64,000 nt of DNA, taken from NCBI GenBank assembly GCA_021204025.1, contig JAJQAC010000015.1, positions 1 through 64,000 of the forward strand, written 5' to 3'. This DNA is from Clostridiales bacterium (GTDB lineage Bacteria > Bacillota > Clostridia > Lachnospirales > Lachnospiraceae). Every line of letters begins with the position of its first letter. The first letter of the stretch is position 1. The position numbers and the translations under genes are program-made. The notes under the pieces were generated by a model. That model did no database searches. It had not been told where the DNA came from and was given only the letters and a program-made list of their open reading frames with translations. Below are positions 20,225-28,138 of this stretch, in pieces.

Positions 20225-21122
20225 GGCTTTGCGTGGAATCCCGCAGCATCCGTTCCAGTTCTCTCGCCGCAGGATTCAGCGGTCGGTCAACATCACGCAC
20301 AAGACAGATCTCGCGGACAGGGAGGCGCTCAGCGAGACGGATTTCACAGACCTCCTGATGCTCAAGAGCCTCTTTAACAAGGGTCCGGCTTAAAAATCCC
20401 AGACCCAGGTCATATTTAACCAGAGGGAGAATCTGGTCAATAGTGGCAGTCTCTACAGATGGATGAAACTCACAGTCATGCTGACGGAAAAAATGGTCAA
20501 AAAATTCAAAGGTCAGAGTATCCTTACCCAGATTGATCAGAGGATAGTTGTCAGCAAGTTCCCTTATATTCAGAGCTTGTCCGGCGAGGTGGAAATACCG
20601 CGGCCCTCCGATCAGAATATTAGTGAAACTCATAAGCGGAAATGCTTTCAGCGGTCTGGTGATGCCGGTCGGAGTGACGACAACGGCAAATTCAACCAGG
20701 CCGCTTTTAATATGGGCAAGAGCCTGTGGGGTAGAGTCATTTGTGATGCGGATCTGCACGCCAGGGTAGGTATTGTGAAACCGGCGCAGAGCCGGGAGCA
20801 GACATTCATAAAAGGCGGTTTCACTGGCACCAATCGAGATCGTGCCGCTTTGCAGATCCCTGCCGCTCAATAATTCCGATTCTCCGGCTGCGAGGTGCGC
20901 CTGCGCGATCTGGACATGCGCATACAGCTTCTCCCCTTCCGGAGTCAGTGTGACGCCGCGGCGCGAGCGCAGAAAGAGATGGCAGTCCAGCTCGCGCTCC
21001 AGGTTATTCATTGCCCGCGTGATATTTGGCTGGCTGTTCATCAGAACCTGAGCCGCGCGGGTAAAACTGCCATATTTTGCGACAAAATAGAAAATCCGGT
21101 AATAATCATAGGGGACAGACAT
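20220..21122 (-). CDS. LysR family transcriptional regulator
   Basis: A 300-residue regulator. The N-terminal winged helix-turn-helix reads YRIFYFVAKYGSFTRAAQVL followed by QPNITRAMNNLERELDCHLF, and a periplasmic-binding-like effector domain follows (about 90-290). ATG 21122 is used because AAGGAG lies 7 bp upstream; a longer frame from 21164 has no such site. It is divergent from the MATE exporter across a 0.5-kb region filled with palindromic repeats, so control of that exporter is possible but not shown. Confidence 0.9.
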   Translation of the reverse strand: MSVPYDYYRIFYFVAKYGSFTRAAQVLMNSQPNITRAMNNLERELDCHLFLRSRRGVTLTPEGEKLYAHVQIAQAHLAAGESELLSGRDLQSGTISIGASETAFYECLLPALRRFHNTYPGVQIRITNDSTPQALAHIKSGLVEFAVVVTPTGITRPLKAFPLMSFTNILIGGPRYFHLAGQALNIRELADNYPLINLGKDTLTFEFFDHFFRQHDCEFHPSVETATIDQILPLVKYDLGLGFLSRTLVKEALEHQEVCEIRLAERLPVREICLVRDVDRPLNPAARELERMLRDSTQSR

Positions 21123-21167
21123 GGGAAACTCCTTCCTATAAGTTCTATGATATAAGCCAGTCAAGTA

Positions 21168-21354
21168 GTCCCTGCAAGGAAAACATATCCACAGAGGACA
21201 TTTTTCACGTCGGCACTTAACGAACTGGATGCTTTTCCAGTGAGTTTATGCCTTAGTATCCATATAACGTGCCAGTGACACGTTATATGGAGTACCGCTA
21301 CGTGAAAACTTAAGCGCGAGCGATCCTCGGAGGATATGTTTTCCTTGCAGGGAC
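21168..21354 (+). repeat. Long palindromic element, family 1, copy A
   Basis: Outer arms of 23 bp (21168-21190 and 21332-21354) are perfectly complementary, beginning GTCCCTGCAAGG. Inside are AGAGGAC/GATCCTCGG and TTTTTCACG/CGTGAAAAC half-sites, a hairpin with ACTGGA/TCCAGT arms and a 13-bp hairpin ATCCATATAACGTG/CACGTTATATGGA. It lies between divergent LysR and MATE genes. With the reversed hairpin module that follows, it fills most of 21123-21618. Confidence 0.8.
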
Positions 21355-21360
21355 GGACTC

Positions 21361-21490
21361 TTTACATAATATAGCTTATCGGAAGTTCTGTCAGGAACTT
21401 TCGATAAAAGGCGCATGCTTTTGCGCCGTCCATTCGATTATGGGGTTCTGCGTCAGCAGGTTCCCATAATATTGATTATATTATATCAAA
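21361..21490 (-). repeat. Three-hairpin repeat module (family 2), reversed copy
   Basis: Read on the minus strand this contains the TTATGGGAAC-type hairpin with loop GCTGACGCAGAAC, a GGCGCAAAAGCATGCGCC hairpin and a TTATCGAAAG/CTTCCGATAA hairpin, flanked by AT-rich TATATTAT. It matches the modules at 23050 and 33421 on the other strand. No gene is seen. Confidence 0.65.
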
Positions 21491-21618
21491 TTGATATGAA
21501 TAACAAGTCAAATCTACTTTTTACATATGAAAAGTTTCTCAGTATAATAATATCCGGTCTTGCGGAATGTGTCATCTGGACGTCCGAAAGGCAACAGGGA
21601 ATCGTGGAGGATATGGTT

Positions 21619-22950
21619 ATGACAAAAGATTTGACGTTAGGGAAAGCGGAGACTGTCCTGTGGCAGTTCTGTCTGCCATTATTTGGAAGCGTGATTTTTC
21701 AGCAATTATATAATCTCGCAGACAGCCTGGTTGCCGGTAAATTTATCGGCGAGAAAGCACTAGCGGCTGTCGGCAACAGTTACGAGATTACACTGATCTT
21801 TATCGCGGTCGCGTTTGGCTGCAACATGGGGTGTTCCGTGATTACGTCCCAGCTTTTTGGAGCAAAGGATTATGCGCGTATGAAAACAGCAATTACCACG
21901 TCGATGATCACAAGCGCGGCAGTGTGTCTGGCTTTCATGGGAGTCGGAATCCTGGGGTGCGGGTGGCTGCTGGATATGATCCATACACCGGAGGAGATCC
22001 TGGCGGATTCCGCGCTGTATCTGGATATTTACGTCTGGGGATTGCCCTTTATGTTCTTTTATAATATTGCGACAGGGATCTACTCTGCGATGGGAGATTC
22101 CAAAACCCCGTTTATCTTTCTGGCGTTTTCATCGACGGCTAATATTCTGGTGGATATCCTGTTCGTGACAGCTTTTGATATGGGAATCGCCGGCGTTGCA
22201 TGGGCGACCTTTCTCTGTCAGGGAGTGAGCTGCGTGCTGGCGATGGGAGTGGTCTTTGGACGATTGAGAAAAATGGAAAGCAGCAAAAGAGTGCCCTGGT
22301 TTTCCTGGACCTTGTTCCGCAGATTTGTGTCGATCGCGCTCCCGAGCGCGTTGCAGCAGAGCTTTATCTCGGTGGGAAATATCATCATTCAGAGCGTGAT
22401 CAATAGTTTTGGAGCGAGTGTGATCGCCGGATACTCCGCGGCGGTCAAGCTGAATAATCTGGTGATCACATCATTTACCACATTAGGAAATGGAATTTCC
22501 AACTATTCCGCGCAGAATCTGGGCGCGGGTAAGATGTCCCGGATTAAGGAGGGCTTTCGCGCGGGCGTTAAGATGGTGTGGCTGCTCAGCGTACCGATGT
22601 GTCTGCTATACTTTTTTGGCGGGAGATATCTGCTGTATCTTTTTCTGGATTCGCCGGAAGGGCTGGCGGTGGATACAGGTATTATTTTCCTGCGTATCCT
22701 GGCGCCCTTCTATTTTGTCGTATCCGCGAAACTGGTATCCGATGGGATCCTGCGGGGAACCGGCCGTATGCGGGCGTTTATGGCAGGAACGTTTACAGAT
22801 CTGATTCTGAGGGTAGCGCTGGCTGTGATTCTGGCAAAAACTTCCCTGGGAGTCACCGGCATCTGGTGTGCGTGGCCGATCGGATGGACAGTTGCGATGG
22901 TGATATCAGTGTGGAATTACCGGCATGGGCCGTGGCAGAGAGAGCCGTGA
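21619..22950 (+). CDS. MATE family multidrug/cation efflux transporter
   Basis: A 443-residue, twelve-helix membrane protein of the MATE family, exporting drugs or metabolites with Na+ or H+. Typical features are the N-terminal LPLFGSVIFQQLYNLADSLV, the repeated half IALPSALQQSFISVGNIIIQ and GNGISNYSAQNLGAGKMSRI. ATG 21619 follows GGAGG by 8 bp; the frame is open back to 21415 but through repeat sequence. The substrate is unknown. Confidence 0.9.
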   Translation: MTKDLTLGKAETVLWQFCLPLFGSVIFQQLYNLADSLVAGKFIGEKALAAVGNSYEITLIFIAVAFGCNMGCSVITSQLFGAKDYARMKTAITTSMITSAAVCLAFMGVGILGCGWLLDMIHTPEEILADSALYLDIYVWGLPFMFFYNIATGIYSAMGDSKTPFIFLAFSSTANILVDILFVTAFDMGIAGVAWATFLCQGVSCVLAMGVVFGRLRKMESSKRVPWFSWTLFRRFVSIALPSALQQSFISVGNIIIQSVINSFGASVIAGYSAAVKLNNLVITSFTTLGNGISNYSAQNLGAGKMSRIKEGFRAGVKMVWLLSVPMCLLYFFGGRYLLYLFLDSPEGLAVDTGIIFLRILAPFYFVVSAKLVSDGILRGTGRMRAFMAGTFTDLILRVALAVILAKTSLGVTGIWCAWPIGWTVAMVISVWNYRHGPWQREP

Positions 22951-22990
22951 ATAAATGTTGTAGATCTGTTACTGAAAGGAAAGCAAACAA

Positions 22991-23030
22991 GGCTTCGGGG
23001 AAGTGGATTCCTGAAGCCTCATTTGTATTT
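22991..23030 (+). terminator. Terminator-like hairpin after MATE gene
   Basis: GGCTTC-GGGGAA and TTCCT-GAAGCC pair around a short loop (22991-23018), followed by a T-rich tail TCATTTGTATTTT. Confidence 0.6.
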
Positions 23031-23049
23031 TCAGATAGTCATGCTCACA

Positions 23050-23160
23050 TAAGTTATATTATGAGGATCTGCTGACGCAGAACCTCATAATCAGATGGAC
23101 GGGGCTAACGCCCCTTTTATCGGCAGTTGCTGACGCAACTTCCGATAAGTTATATTATAG
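23050..23160 (+). repeat. Three-hairpin repeat module (family 2)
   Basis: Three consecutive hairpins: TTATGAGG/CCTCATAA around CTGCTGACGCAG; GGGGC/GCCCC; and TTATCGG/CCGATAA around AGTTGCTGACGCAACTT. AAGTTATATTAT occurs before and after. The module directly precedes palindromic element B. Nothing in 22951-23397 looks coding. Confidence 0.7.
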
Positions 23161-23176
23161 ATAAGCCAATACTGTA

Positions 23177-23320
23177 GTCCCTGAGAGGAAAACATATCCG
23201 CAGAGGACATTTTTCACGTCGGCACTTAACGAACCGGAAGTTTTTCCGGTGAGTTTAGTACCGTTACGTGAAAACCTAAGCGCGAGCGGTCCTCGGAGGA
23301 TATGTTTTCCTCTCAGGGAC
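23177..23320 (+). repeat. Long palindromic element, family 1, copy B
   Basis: Arms 23177-23199 and 23298-23320 are perfectly complementary (GTCCCTGAGAGG... / ...CCTCTCAGGGAC). The core is as in copy A, but the long internal hairpin is absent and the small one is ACCGGA/TCCGGT, a compensatory change from ACTGGA/TCCAGT. Confidence 0.8.
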
Positions 23321-23400
23321 GGGCGGTTTGTCAATCCCTGCGCGAGCGGTCCTCGGAGGATATGTTTTCCTCTCAGGGACGGGCGATCTGTCAATCTTTA
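23281..23400 (+). repeat. 60-bp tandem duplication of the element's right half
   Basis: 23281-23340 and 23341-23400 repeat with a period of exactly 60 bp, differing only in the last 15 bases. The second copy runs directly into the stop codon (23398-23400) of the converging dehydrogenase gene. Confidence 0.85.
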
Positions 23401-24339
23401 CACCAGATTAATCGGCGCTCCGCCAAGCCATGCTTTCAGATTATCGCACACGATGACAGCACGCTTCTCCATCGCCTGATGGGTAGCGAAACCAACATGC
23501 GGAGTGCAGATGCAGTTTTTCGCATGCAGCAGAGGATGATCTTCGGCGACAGGCGGTTCTGTCTCAAACACATCCACACCGGCTCCGGCGATGGCTCCGC
23601 TGTTCAGCGCAGCAGCCAGTGCCGCAGAATCAACAATCGGTCCGCGGGCGGTGTTGATGAAAAGCGCGTTTGATTTCATAAGGGCGATTTTTTCCGCGTT
23701 AATCATACCGACTGTGGAAGCATTCTGCGGGACATGCAGAGAAATGATATCACAGGTTTTTAAAAGTTCGTCCAGTTCAACAAAGGTAACGCCGGGAATG
23801 TCTTTTCTGGTGCGGCTGTAGGCATAGACATCACAGCCAAAGGCATTTGCGATGGCAGCGACGCGAAGGCCGATTGCGCCCGCGCCGATAATGCCGAATT
23901 TCTTCCCTTCCAGTTCCGGACCGATCAGGCCGGCTTTGGTGCCGCCTTTGCGGACGACGTCGTTGCAGGCGATCAGACTGCGGGAGAGAGCGATGACAAA
24001 GCCAAAGACCAGATCGGCGACTGCGGACGTCGAGTATCCGGCGCAGTTCGAGACCTGGATGCCGCGCTCCCGGCAGCATGCCATGTCGACATGGTCATAG
24101 CCGGTAAAAGCAACACAGATATATTTCAAATTCGGACAGCTTTCGATGACCTCTCTGGGATATTTAAAGTTCGTCAGTACAACTGCGTCAGCGTCCTTGC
24201 TGCGCTCGATCAGCGTTTCAATGTCTTCTTTCCGTGTATTGTAGGTGACGAGCTCATTTCCCGCGCCGATGGCTTCCTGAGCCATAGCCCGCGTGGTTTC
24301 CTCCGGGATGCCGAGAGGTTCAAGAATTACGATTTTCAT
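23398..24339 (-). CDS. D-2-hydroxyacid dehydrogenase family protein
   Basis: A 313-residue NAD(P)-dependent dehydrogenase of the D-isomer 2-hydroxyacid family. The Rossmann fingerprint is FGIIGAGAIGLRVAAIANAFG, with YAYSR after it. Catalytic Arg lies in NTARGPIVD, Glu in FETEPP and His in TPHVGFAT. Glycerate, phosphoglycerate or 2-ketoacid substrates are all possible. The stop codon touches a palindromic repeat. AAGGGGAA lies upstream of the ATG. Confidence 0.88.
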   Translation of the reverse strand: MKIVILEPLGIPEETTRAMAQEAIGAGNELVTYNTRKEDIETLIERSKDADAVVLTNFKYPREVIESCPNLKYICVAFTGYDHVDMACCRERGIQVSNCAGYSTSAVADLVFGFVIALSRSLIACNDVVRKGGTKAGLIGPELEGKKFGIIGAGAIGLRVAAIANAFGCDVYAYSRTRKDIPGVTFVELDELLKTCDIISLHVPQNASTVGMINAEKIALMKSNALFINTARGPIVDSAALAAALNSGAIAGAGVDVFETEPPVAEDHPLLHAKNCICTPHVGFATHQAMEKRAVIVCDNLKAWLGGAPINLV

Positions 24340-24420
24340 AAAAAATTCCCCTTTCTTATAAAAAATGTGTATGATTGCCGGTCTCAGTGACGGGCAGGTT
24401 TGCAGAATAACGATCAGAGA

Positions 24421-25287
24421 TCAGGATAACGTCGCTGCCAGGGTAGTCAGGTAGGAAAGCTCCGGGAACGGATCAAACTGGAGATCGTTTTGCCGGATTT
24501 CCTGTGAGACCTTGATCTTCCGGGACAGGAAACGTCCATTGATAAAGATGTCCATCTGAGCACCTCTGACGCTGACGGCAACATAGCCGGGAGTGTAATT
24601 GACCAGACGTTTCAGACTCTGCTGAAAGGAGTCTGAAAGAGTCTGCGCTTCGTCACCGGCAGAAGGATAAAAGGCGAGACGTTCGGCAAGCTCCGGATCA
24701 TCGATGGAAACACGTCGGTATTCCGGCTTTTGTGAAATATGGGTATCCCAGATCGCAGCCGGTATAGCCGCTTCATCGACAATCAGAAAATGTCTCCCGC
24801 TGTCTTTGGGCAGCCGGATATGAGTCCAGACGCCGGAACTGTAGTGTACCCGTTCTTTCCCGGAGAGATTGGAATATTTATGGAGTATGGTGGCATCGCA
24901 CAGACTGACGGACAGTCCTTTCCTTTTCCCCTGGATTTGCCAGCAAAAGAGCGGGCGGGTGTGGTTCGCGGGCGGCGGCATCAGATCGGAGTCCGTGATG
25001 GTTTGCTCACTGAAATAAGTCCCTCCGGATTCGCTGACGCTGTCAGCGCCGAGCATACGGCATATCGTCGCCTGCAGACAGGCCTGGTTGACAGCAGATT
25101 CGTATTTTCGTGCCTGTGGCTTGAAGACAAGCAGATGAATCAGGGCAGCCAGGGCGATGGCGAGAAACGCTGCTTTGATGTTAAAAAAGACCAGAGGGAT
25201 TGCCAGTACCAGACATACGACAGGAGCCAGCGCAAACATACGCAGCTGGTTGTGCTGCTGCTGGATATCAGAAAATGGATCAGACAT
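24421..25287 (-). CDS. Hypothetical membrane protein
   Basis: A 288-residue protein I do not recognise. ATG 25287 is chosen because AAGGAGG is 9 bp upstream. Two close N-terminal membrane helices (about 17-35 and 37-53) are followed by a roughly 230-residue soluble domain containing many beta-type segments (HFLIVDEAAIPAAIWDTH, YVAVSVRGAQMDIFINGRFL). The C-terminal part resembles cytosolic domains of DUF3137-like proteins in layout, but this is only an impression. It is monocistronic between the dehydrogenase and DAHP synthase genes. Confidence 0.6.
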   Translation of the reverse strand: MSDPFSDIQQQHNQLRMFALAPVVCLVLAIPLVFFNIKAAFLAIALAALIHLLVFKPQARKYESAVNQACLQATICRMLGADSVSESGGTYFSEQTITDSDLMPPPANHTRPLFCWQIQGKRKGLSVSLCDATILHKYSNLSGKERVHYSSGVWTHIRLPKDSGRHFLIVDEAAIPAAIWDTHISQKPEYRRVSIDDPELAERLAFYPSAGDEAQTLSDSFQQSLKRLVNYTPGYVAVSVRGAQMDIFINGRFLSRKIKVSQEIRQNDLQFDPFPELSYLTTLAATLS

Positions 25288-25430
25288 AACGATTCCTCCT
25301 TGTAATACAATAGATCTTCTTATCTGGTTATACAATATCATTCAGGAAAAAACAAGCAAAACAGGAAAAAGAAAGCCGCCGGAGTTGTGATATGCTCCGG
25401 CAGCCTTTGACATGCTCCGATTGATTAATT

Positions 25431-26459
25431 TCAGACATGCTCCGCGATCTCATACACGAGCCGCTCGGAGTCTTCCCATCCCAGACAGGGATCTGTGATG
25501 GATTTGCCGTAACAGCCCTCGCCGATTTTCTGATTGCCTTCTTCGATGTAGCTTTCGATCATAACGCCTTTGATAAATTCCTTCAGTTCCGCCGAATGTT
25601 CACGGCTGTGCAGAACTTCCTTGACGATGCGGATCTGCTGTTTGAACTGCTTATTCGAGTTGGAGTGGTTGGCATCTACGATGCAGGCCGGATTCTTGAG
25701 ATTGCGTTCCATATACAGCTGATGCAGGAGGATCAGATCCTCATAATGATAGTTTGGCAGGCACTGGCCATGTTTGTTGACAGCGCCCCGGAGGATCGTG
25801 TGAGCCCAGGGATTGCCGTCGGTCTTTACTTCCCAGTCGCGCATGATGAATTCATGTCCGCTCTGGGCAGCGCGGACGGAGTTGAGCATAACAGAGAGTG
25901 CGCCGCTGGTCGGGTTTTTCATGCCAACCGGCACATGGCAGCCGCTGGATACCAGGCGATGCTGCTGGTTTTCAACCGAGCGCGCGCCGACCGCGATGTA
26001 GGACATAATGTCATCCAGATAGCTTACATTATCCGGATACAGCATTTCATCGGCTGTAGAAAGACCGGTTTCCTCCAGAACACGCATATGCAGGCGGCGG
26101 ATGGCTCTCAGACCTTCCGCCATACTCGGACGTTTCTCCGGATCCGGCTGGTGCAGCATACCCTTATAGCCCTCGCCGGTGGTACGCGGTTTGTTTGTGT
26201 AAATACGGGGAACAATTAACAGTTTGTCTTTGGCGTCCTCCTGAAGTTTGACGAGACGGGTCGCATAATCGAGGACAGAGTCTTCATGATCCGCGGAACA
26301 GGGGCCGATCAGGACAAGAAACTTATCGCTGTCTCCACTGATGATTTTCTTTACTTCTTCGTCACGCTCGGCTTTTATGGCAGCAAACTGTGCCGGCAGC
26401 GGATAGAGTTCCTTGATTTCTGCCGGGGTTGGCAGCTTGTTGATGAATTCGAATCCCAT
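25431..26459 (-). CDS. aroF: 3-deoxy-7-phosphoheptulonate synthase (class I)
   Basis: A 342-residue DAHP synthase that condenses phosphoenolpyruvate with erythrose 4-phosphate, the first step of aromatic amino acid synthesis. Diagnostic segments are FLVLIGPCSADHEDSVLDYA, PRIYTNKPRTTGEGYKGMLHQPD, VGMKNPTSG and IVDANHSNSNKQ. Length and sequence match the AroFGH class. It is divergent from tyrS, so two aromatic amino acid genes share one intergenic region. Which amino acid inhibits it cannot be read safely. Confidence 0.95.
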   Translation of the reverse strand: MGFEFINKLPTPAEIKELYPLPAQFAAIKAERDEEVKKIISGDSDKFLVLIGPCSADHEDSVLDYATRLVKLQEDAKDKLLIVPRIYTNKPRTTGEGYKGMLHQPDPEKRPSMAEGLRAIRRLHMRVLEETGLSTADEMLYPDNVSYLDDIMSYIAVGARSVENQQHRLVSSGCHVPVGMKNPTSGALSVMLNSVRAAQSGHEFIMRDWEVKTDGNPWAHTILRGAVNKHGQCLPNYHYEDLILLHQLYMERNLKNPACIVDANHSNSNKQFKQQIRIVKEVLHSREHSAELKEFIKGVMIESYIEEGNQKIGEGCYGKSITDPCLGWEDSERLVYEIAEHV

Positions 26460-26501
26460 AGCAAAATCTCCTTACTTTTATACATTAAATCCCTGAACCA
26501 C

Positions 26502-26530
26502 ATTATAGTATGCTATTTCAAAAAAAGCAA
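26502..26530 (-). promoter_or_regulatory. Promoter of the DAHP synthase gene
   Basis: Minus-strand TTGCTT (26525-26530), 17-bp spacer and consensus TATAAT (26502-26507), about 43 bp before the start codon. Confidence 0.65.
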
Positions 26531-26613
26531 TGGAGATTTGCGAAAACCAGAGTTTTTTGAGTCGAAACATGGTTTCAGTCAGGGAGAAGGGCAACAACTT
26601 TTGGCATAGTGTC

Positions 26614-26642
26614 TTGACAGAACAGTCGTAAATTGCTACTAT
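26614..26642 (+). promoter_or_regulatory. Promoter of tyrS
   Basis: TTGACA (26614-26619), 17-bp spacer and TACTAT (26637-26642). The leader is only about 60 nt, too short for a T-box riboswitch, although tyrS is often T-box regulated in Firmicutes. Confidence 0.65.
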
Positions 26643-26710
26643 TTTCAGGTAGGATCAAAGAATCTTTTCCGGAATATTCATCCGGTATTACATCAAACAG
26701 GAGAAAAAAG

Positions 26711-27934
26711 ATGAAGTGTTATGAGGAGCTGGTCGCCCGTGGCCTGATCGCCCAGGTCACGGACGAGGAAGAAATTAAAAAGATGGTCAATGAGGGAAAG
26801 GCCGTCTTTTATATTGGTTTTGACCCGACTGCAGACAGTCTGCACGTCGGACATTTTATGGCATTGTGCCTGATGAAGCGCCTGCAGATGGCCGGTAACA
26901 AACCGATCGCGCTGCTTGGCGGCGGTACCGGCATGATCGGCGATCCGTCCGGCCGTTCCGATATGCGGCAGATGATGACAAAGGAAACCATTCAGCACAA
27001 TGTAGACTGCTTTAAAAAGCAAATGAGCCGTTTTATCGATTTTTCGGACGGCAAGGCACTGATGGTCAATAACGCGGACTGGCTGCTGGATCTGAATTAT
27101 GTAGAAATGCTGCGCGAGGTAGGCGCTCATTTTTCCGTCAATAACATGCTGCGCGCTGAGTGCTACAAACAGCGCATGGAAAAGGGACTTTCCTTCCTGG
27201 AGTTCAATTACATGATCATGCAGAGCTATGATTTCTATATGCTGTATCAGAAATACGGCTGCAACATGCAGTTCGGCGGTGACGACCAGTGGAGCAATAT
27301 GCTGGGAGGCACAGAGCTGATCCGCCGCAAGCTCGGCAAGGACGCTTACGCGATGACGATCACGCTTCTGCTCAATTCCGAGGGCAAAAAGATGGGTAAG
27401 ACCCAGTCCGGCGCGGTATGGCTGGATCCGAATAAGACTTCGCCGTTTGATTTCTATCAGTATTGGAGAAATGTCGGAGACGCCGACGTCCTCAAATGTC
27501 TGCGTATGTTGACCTTCCTGCCGCTGGAGCAGATTGATGAGATGGATCACTGGGAGGGCAGCCAGCTCAACACAGCAAAAGAAATCCTCGCATACGAACT
27601 GACTAAGCTCGTACATGGGGAAGAAGAAGCCGAAAAGTCGCAGGCGGCGGCCAGAGCACTCTTCGCCGGCCAGGGCAGTCTGGAGCATATGCCGTCTTAT
27701 CAGCTGAAAGACGAAGATTTCACAGAGGGAAAGATCGATATCCTGTCGATCGTCCAGAAGTCCGGACTCGCCTCCTCCCGTTCCGACGCGCGCAGAAACG
27801 TAGAACAGGGCGGCGTATCCGTAAACGGCACACAGGTCAAAGACATCAAGGCCAGCTACGACAAAGACGCATTTACCGGAGAGGGCATGATCGTCAAACG
27901 CGGTAAGAAGAATTTTATGAAGGTTATTTTATAA
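26711..27934 (+). CDS. tyrS: Tyrosine--tRNA ligase
   Basis: A 407-residue class I synthetase charging tRNA-Tyr. The HIGH motif is LHVGHFMAL, with upstream FYIGFDPTADS, and the KMSKS loop is KMGKTQSGAVWLD. The C-terminal S4 RNA-binding domain (LASSRSDARRNVEQGGVSVNG) is complete. ATG 26711 has AGGAG 7 bp upstream; the reading frame extends upstream through the promoter and is not coding there. Confidence 0.96.
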   Translation: MKCYEELVARGLIAQVTDEEEIKKMVNEGKAVFYIGFDPTADSLHVGHFMALCLMKRLQMAGNKPIALLGGGTGMIGDPSGRSDMRQMMTKETIQHNVDCFKKQMSRFIDFSDGKALMVNNADWLLDLNYVEMLREVGAHFSVNNMLRAECYKQRMEKGLSFLEFNYMIMQSYDFYMLYQKYGCNMQFGGDDQWSNMLGGTELIRRKLGKDAYAMTITLLLNSEGKKMGKTQSGAVWLDPNKTSPFDFYQYWRNVGDADVLKCLRMLTFLPLEQIDEMDHWEGSQLNTAKEILAYELTKLVHGEEEAEKSQAAARALFAGQGSLEHMPSYQLKDEDFTEGKIDILSIVQKSGLASSRSDARRNVEQGGVSVNGTQVKDIKASYDKDAFTGEGMIVKRGKKNFMKVIL

Positions 27935-27967
27935 GATGCCGGTAAGTAATTCGGTGCCAATCCAATA

Positions 27968-28107
27968 GTAACAGAGAGGGGAACAATATCCGCAGAGGAC
28001 ATTTTTCACGTCGGCACTTAGCGAGCATGCTTTTGCGAGCTTAGTACCGCTACGTGAAAACCTAAGTGCGAACGGTCCTCGGAGGATATTGTTCCCCTCT
28101 CTGTTAC
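27968..28107 (+). repeat. Long palindromic element, family 1, copy C
   Basis: Arms 27968-27991 and 28084-28107 are perfectly complementary over 24 bp but have their own sequence (GTAACAGAGAGGGG... / ...CCCCTCTCTGTTAC), clearly different from copies A, B, D and E. The core GCAGAGGACATTTTTCACG is unchanged. It fills the gap between tyrS and the purine permease; no purine riboswitch is visible. Confidence 0.8.
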
Positions 28108-28138
28108 GGACGATTACGAAAAAAGGGGGAACAAAAAA

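Noticed and set aside
21168..21354. CRISPR array
   Set aside because: The repeats are long palindromes scattered one per intergenic region, not short direct repeats with regular unique spacers, and no cas genes are present.
26693..27688. 331-residue minus-strand frame
   Set aside because: Antisense shadow of tyrS with no ribosome site or motif.
27935..28138. Purine riboswitch before the NCS2 permease
   Set aside because: The gap is almost wholly the palindromic element, which occurs upstream, downstream and between unrelated genes; no purine aptamer core was seen.
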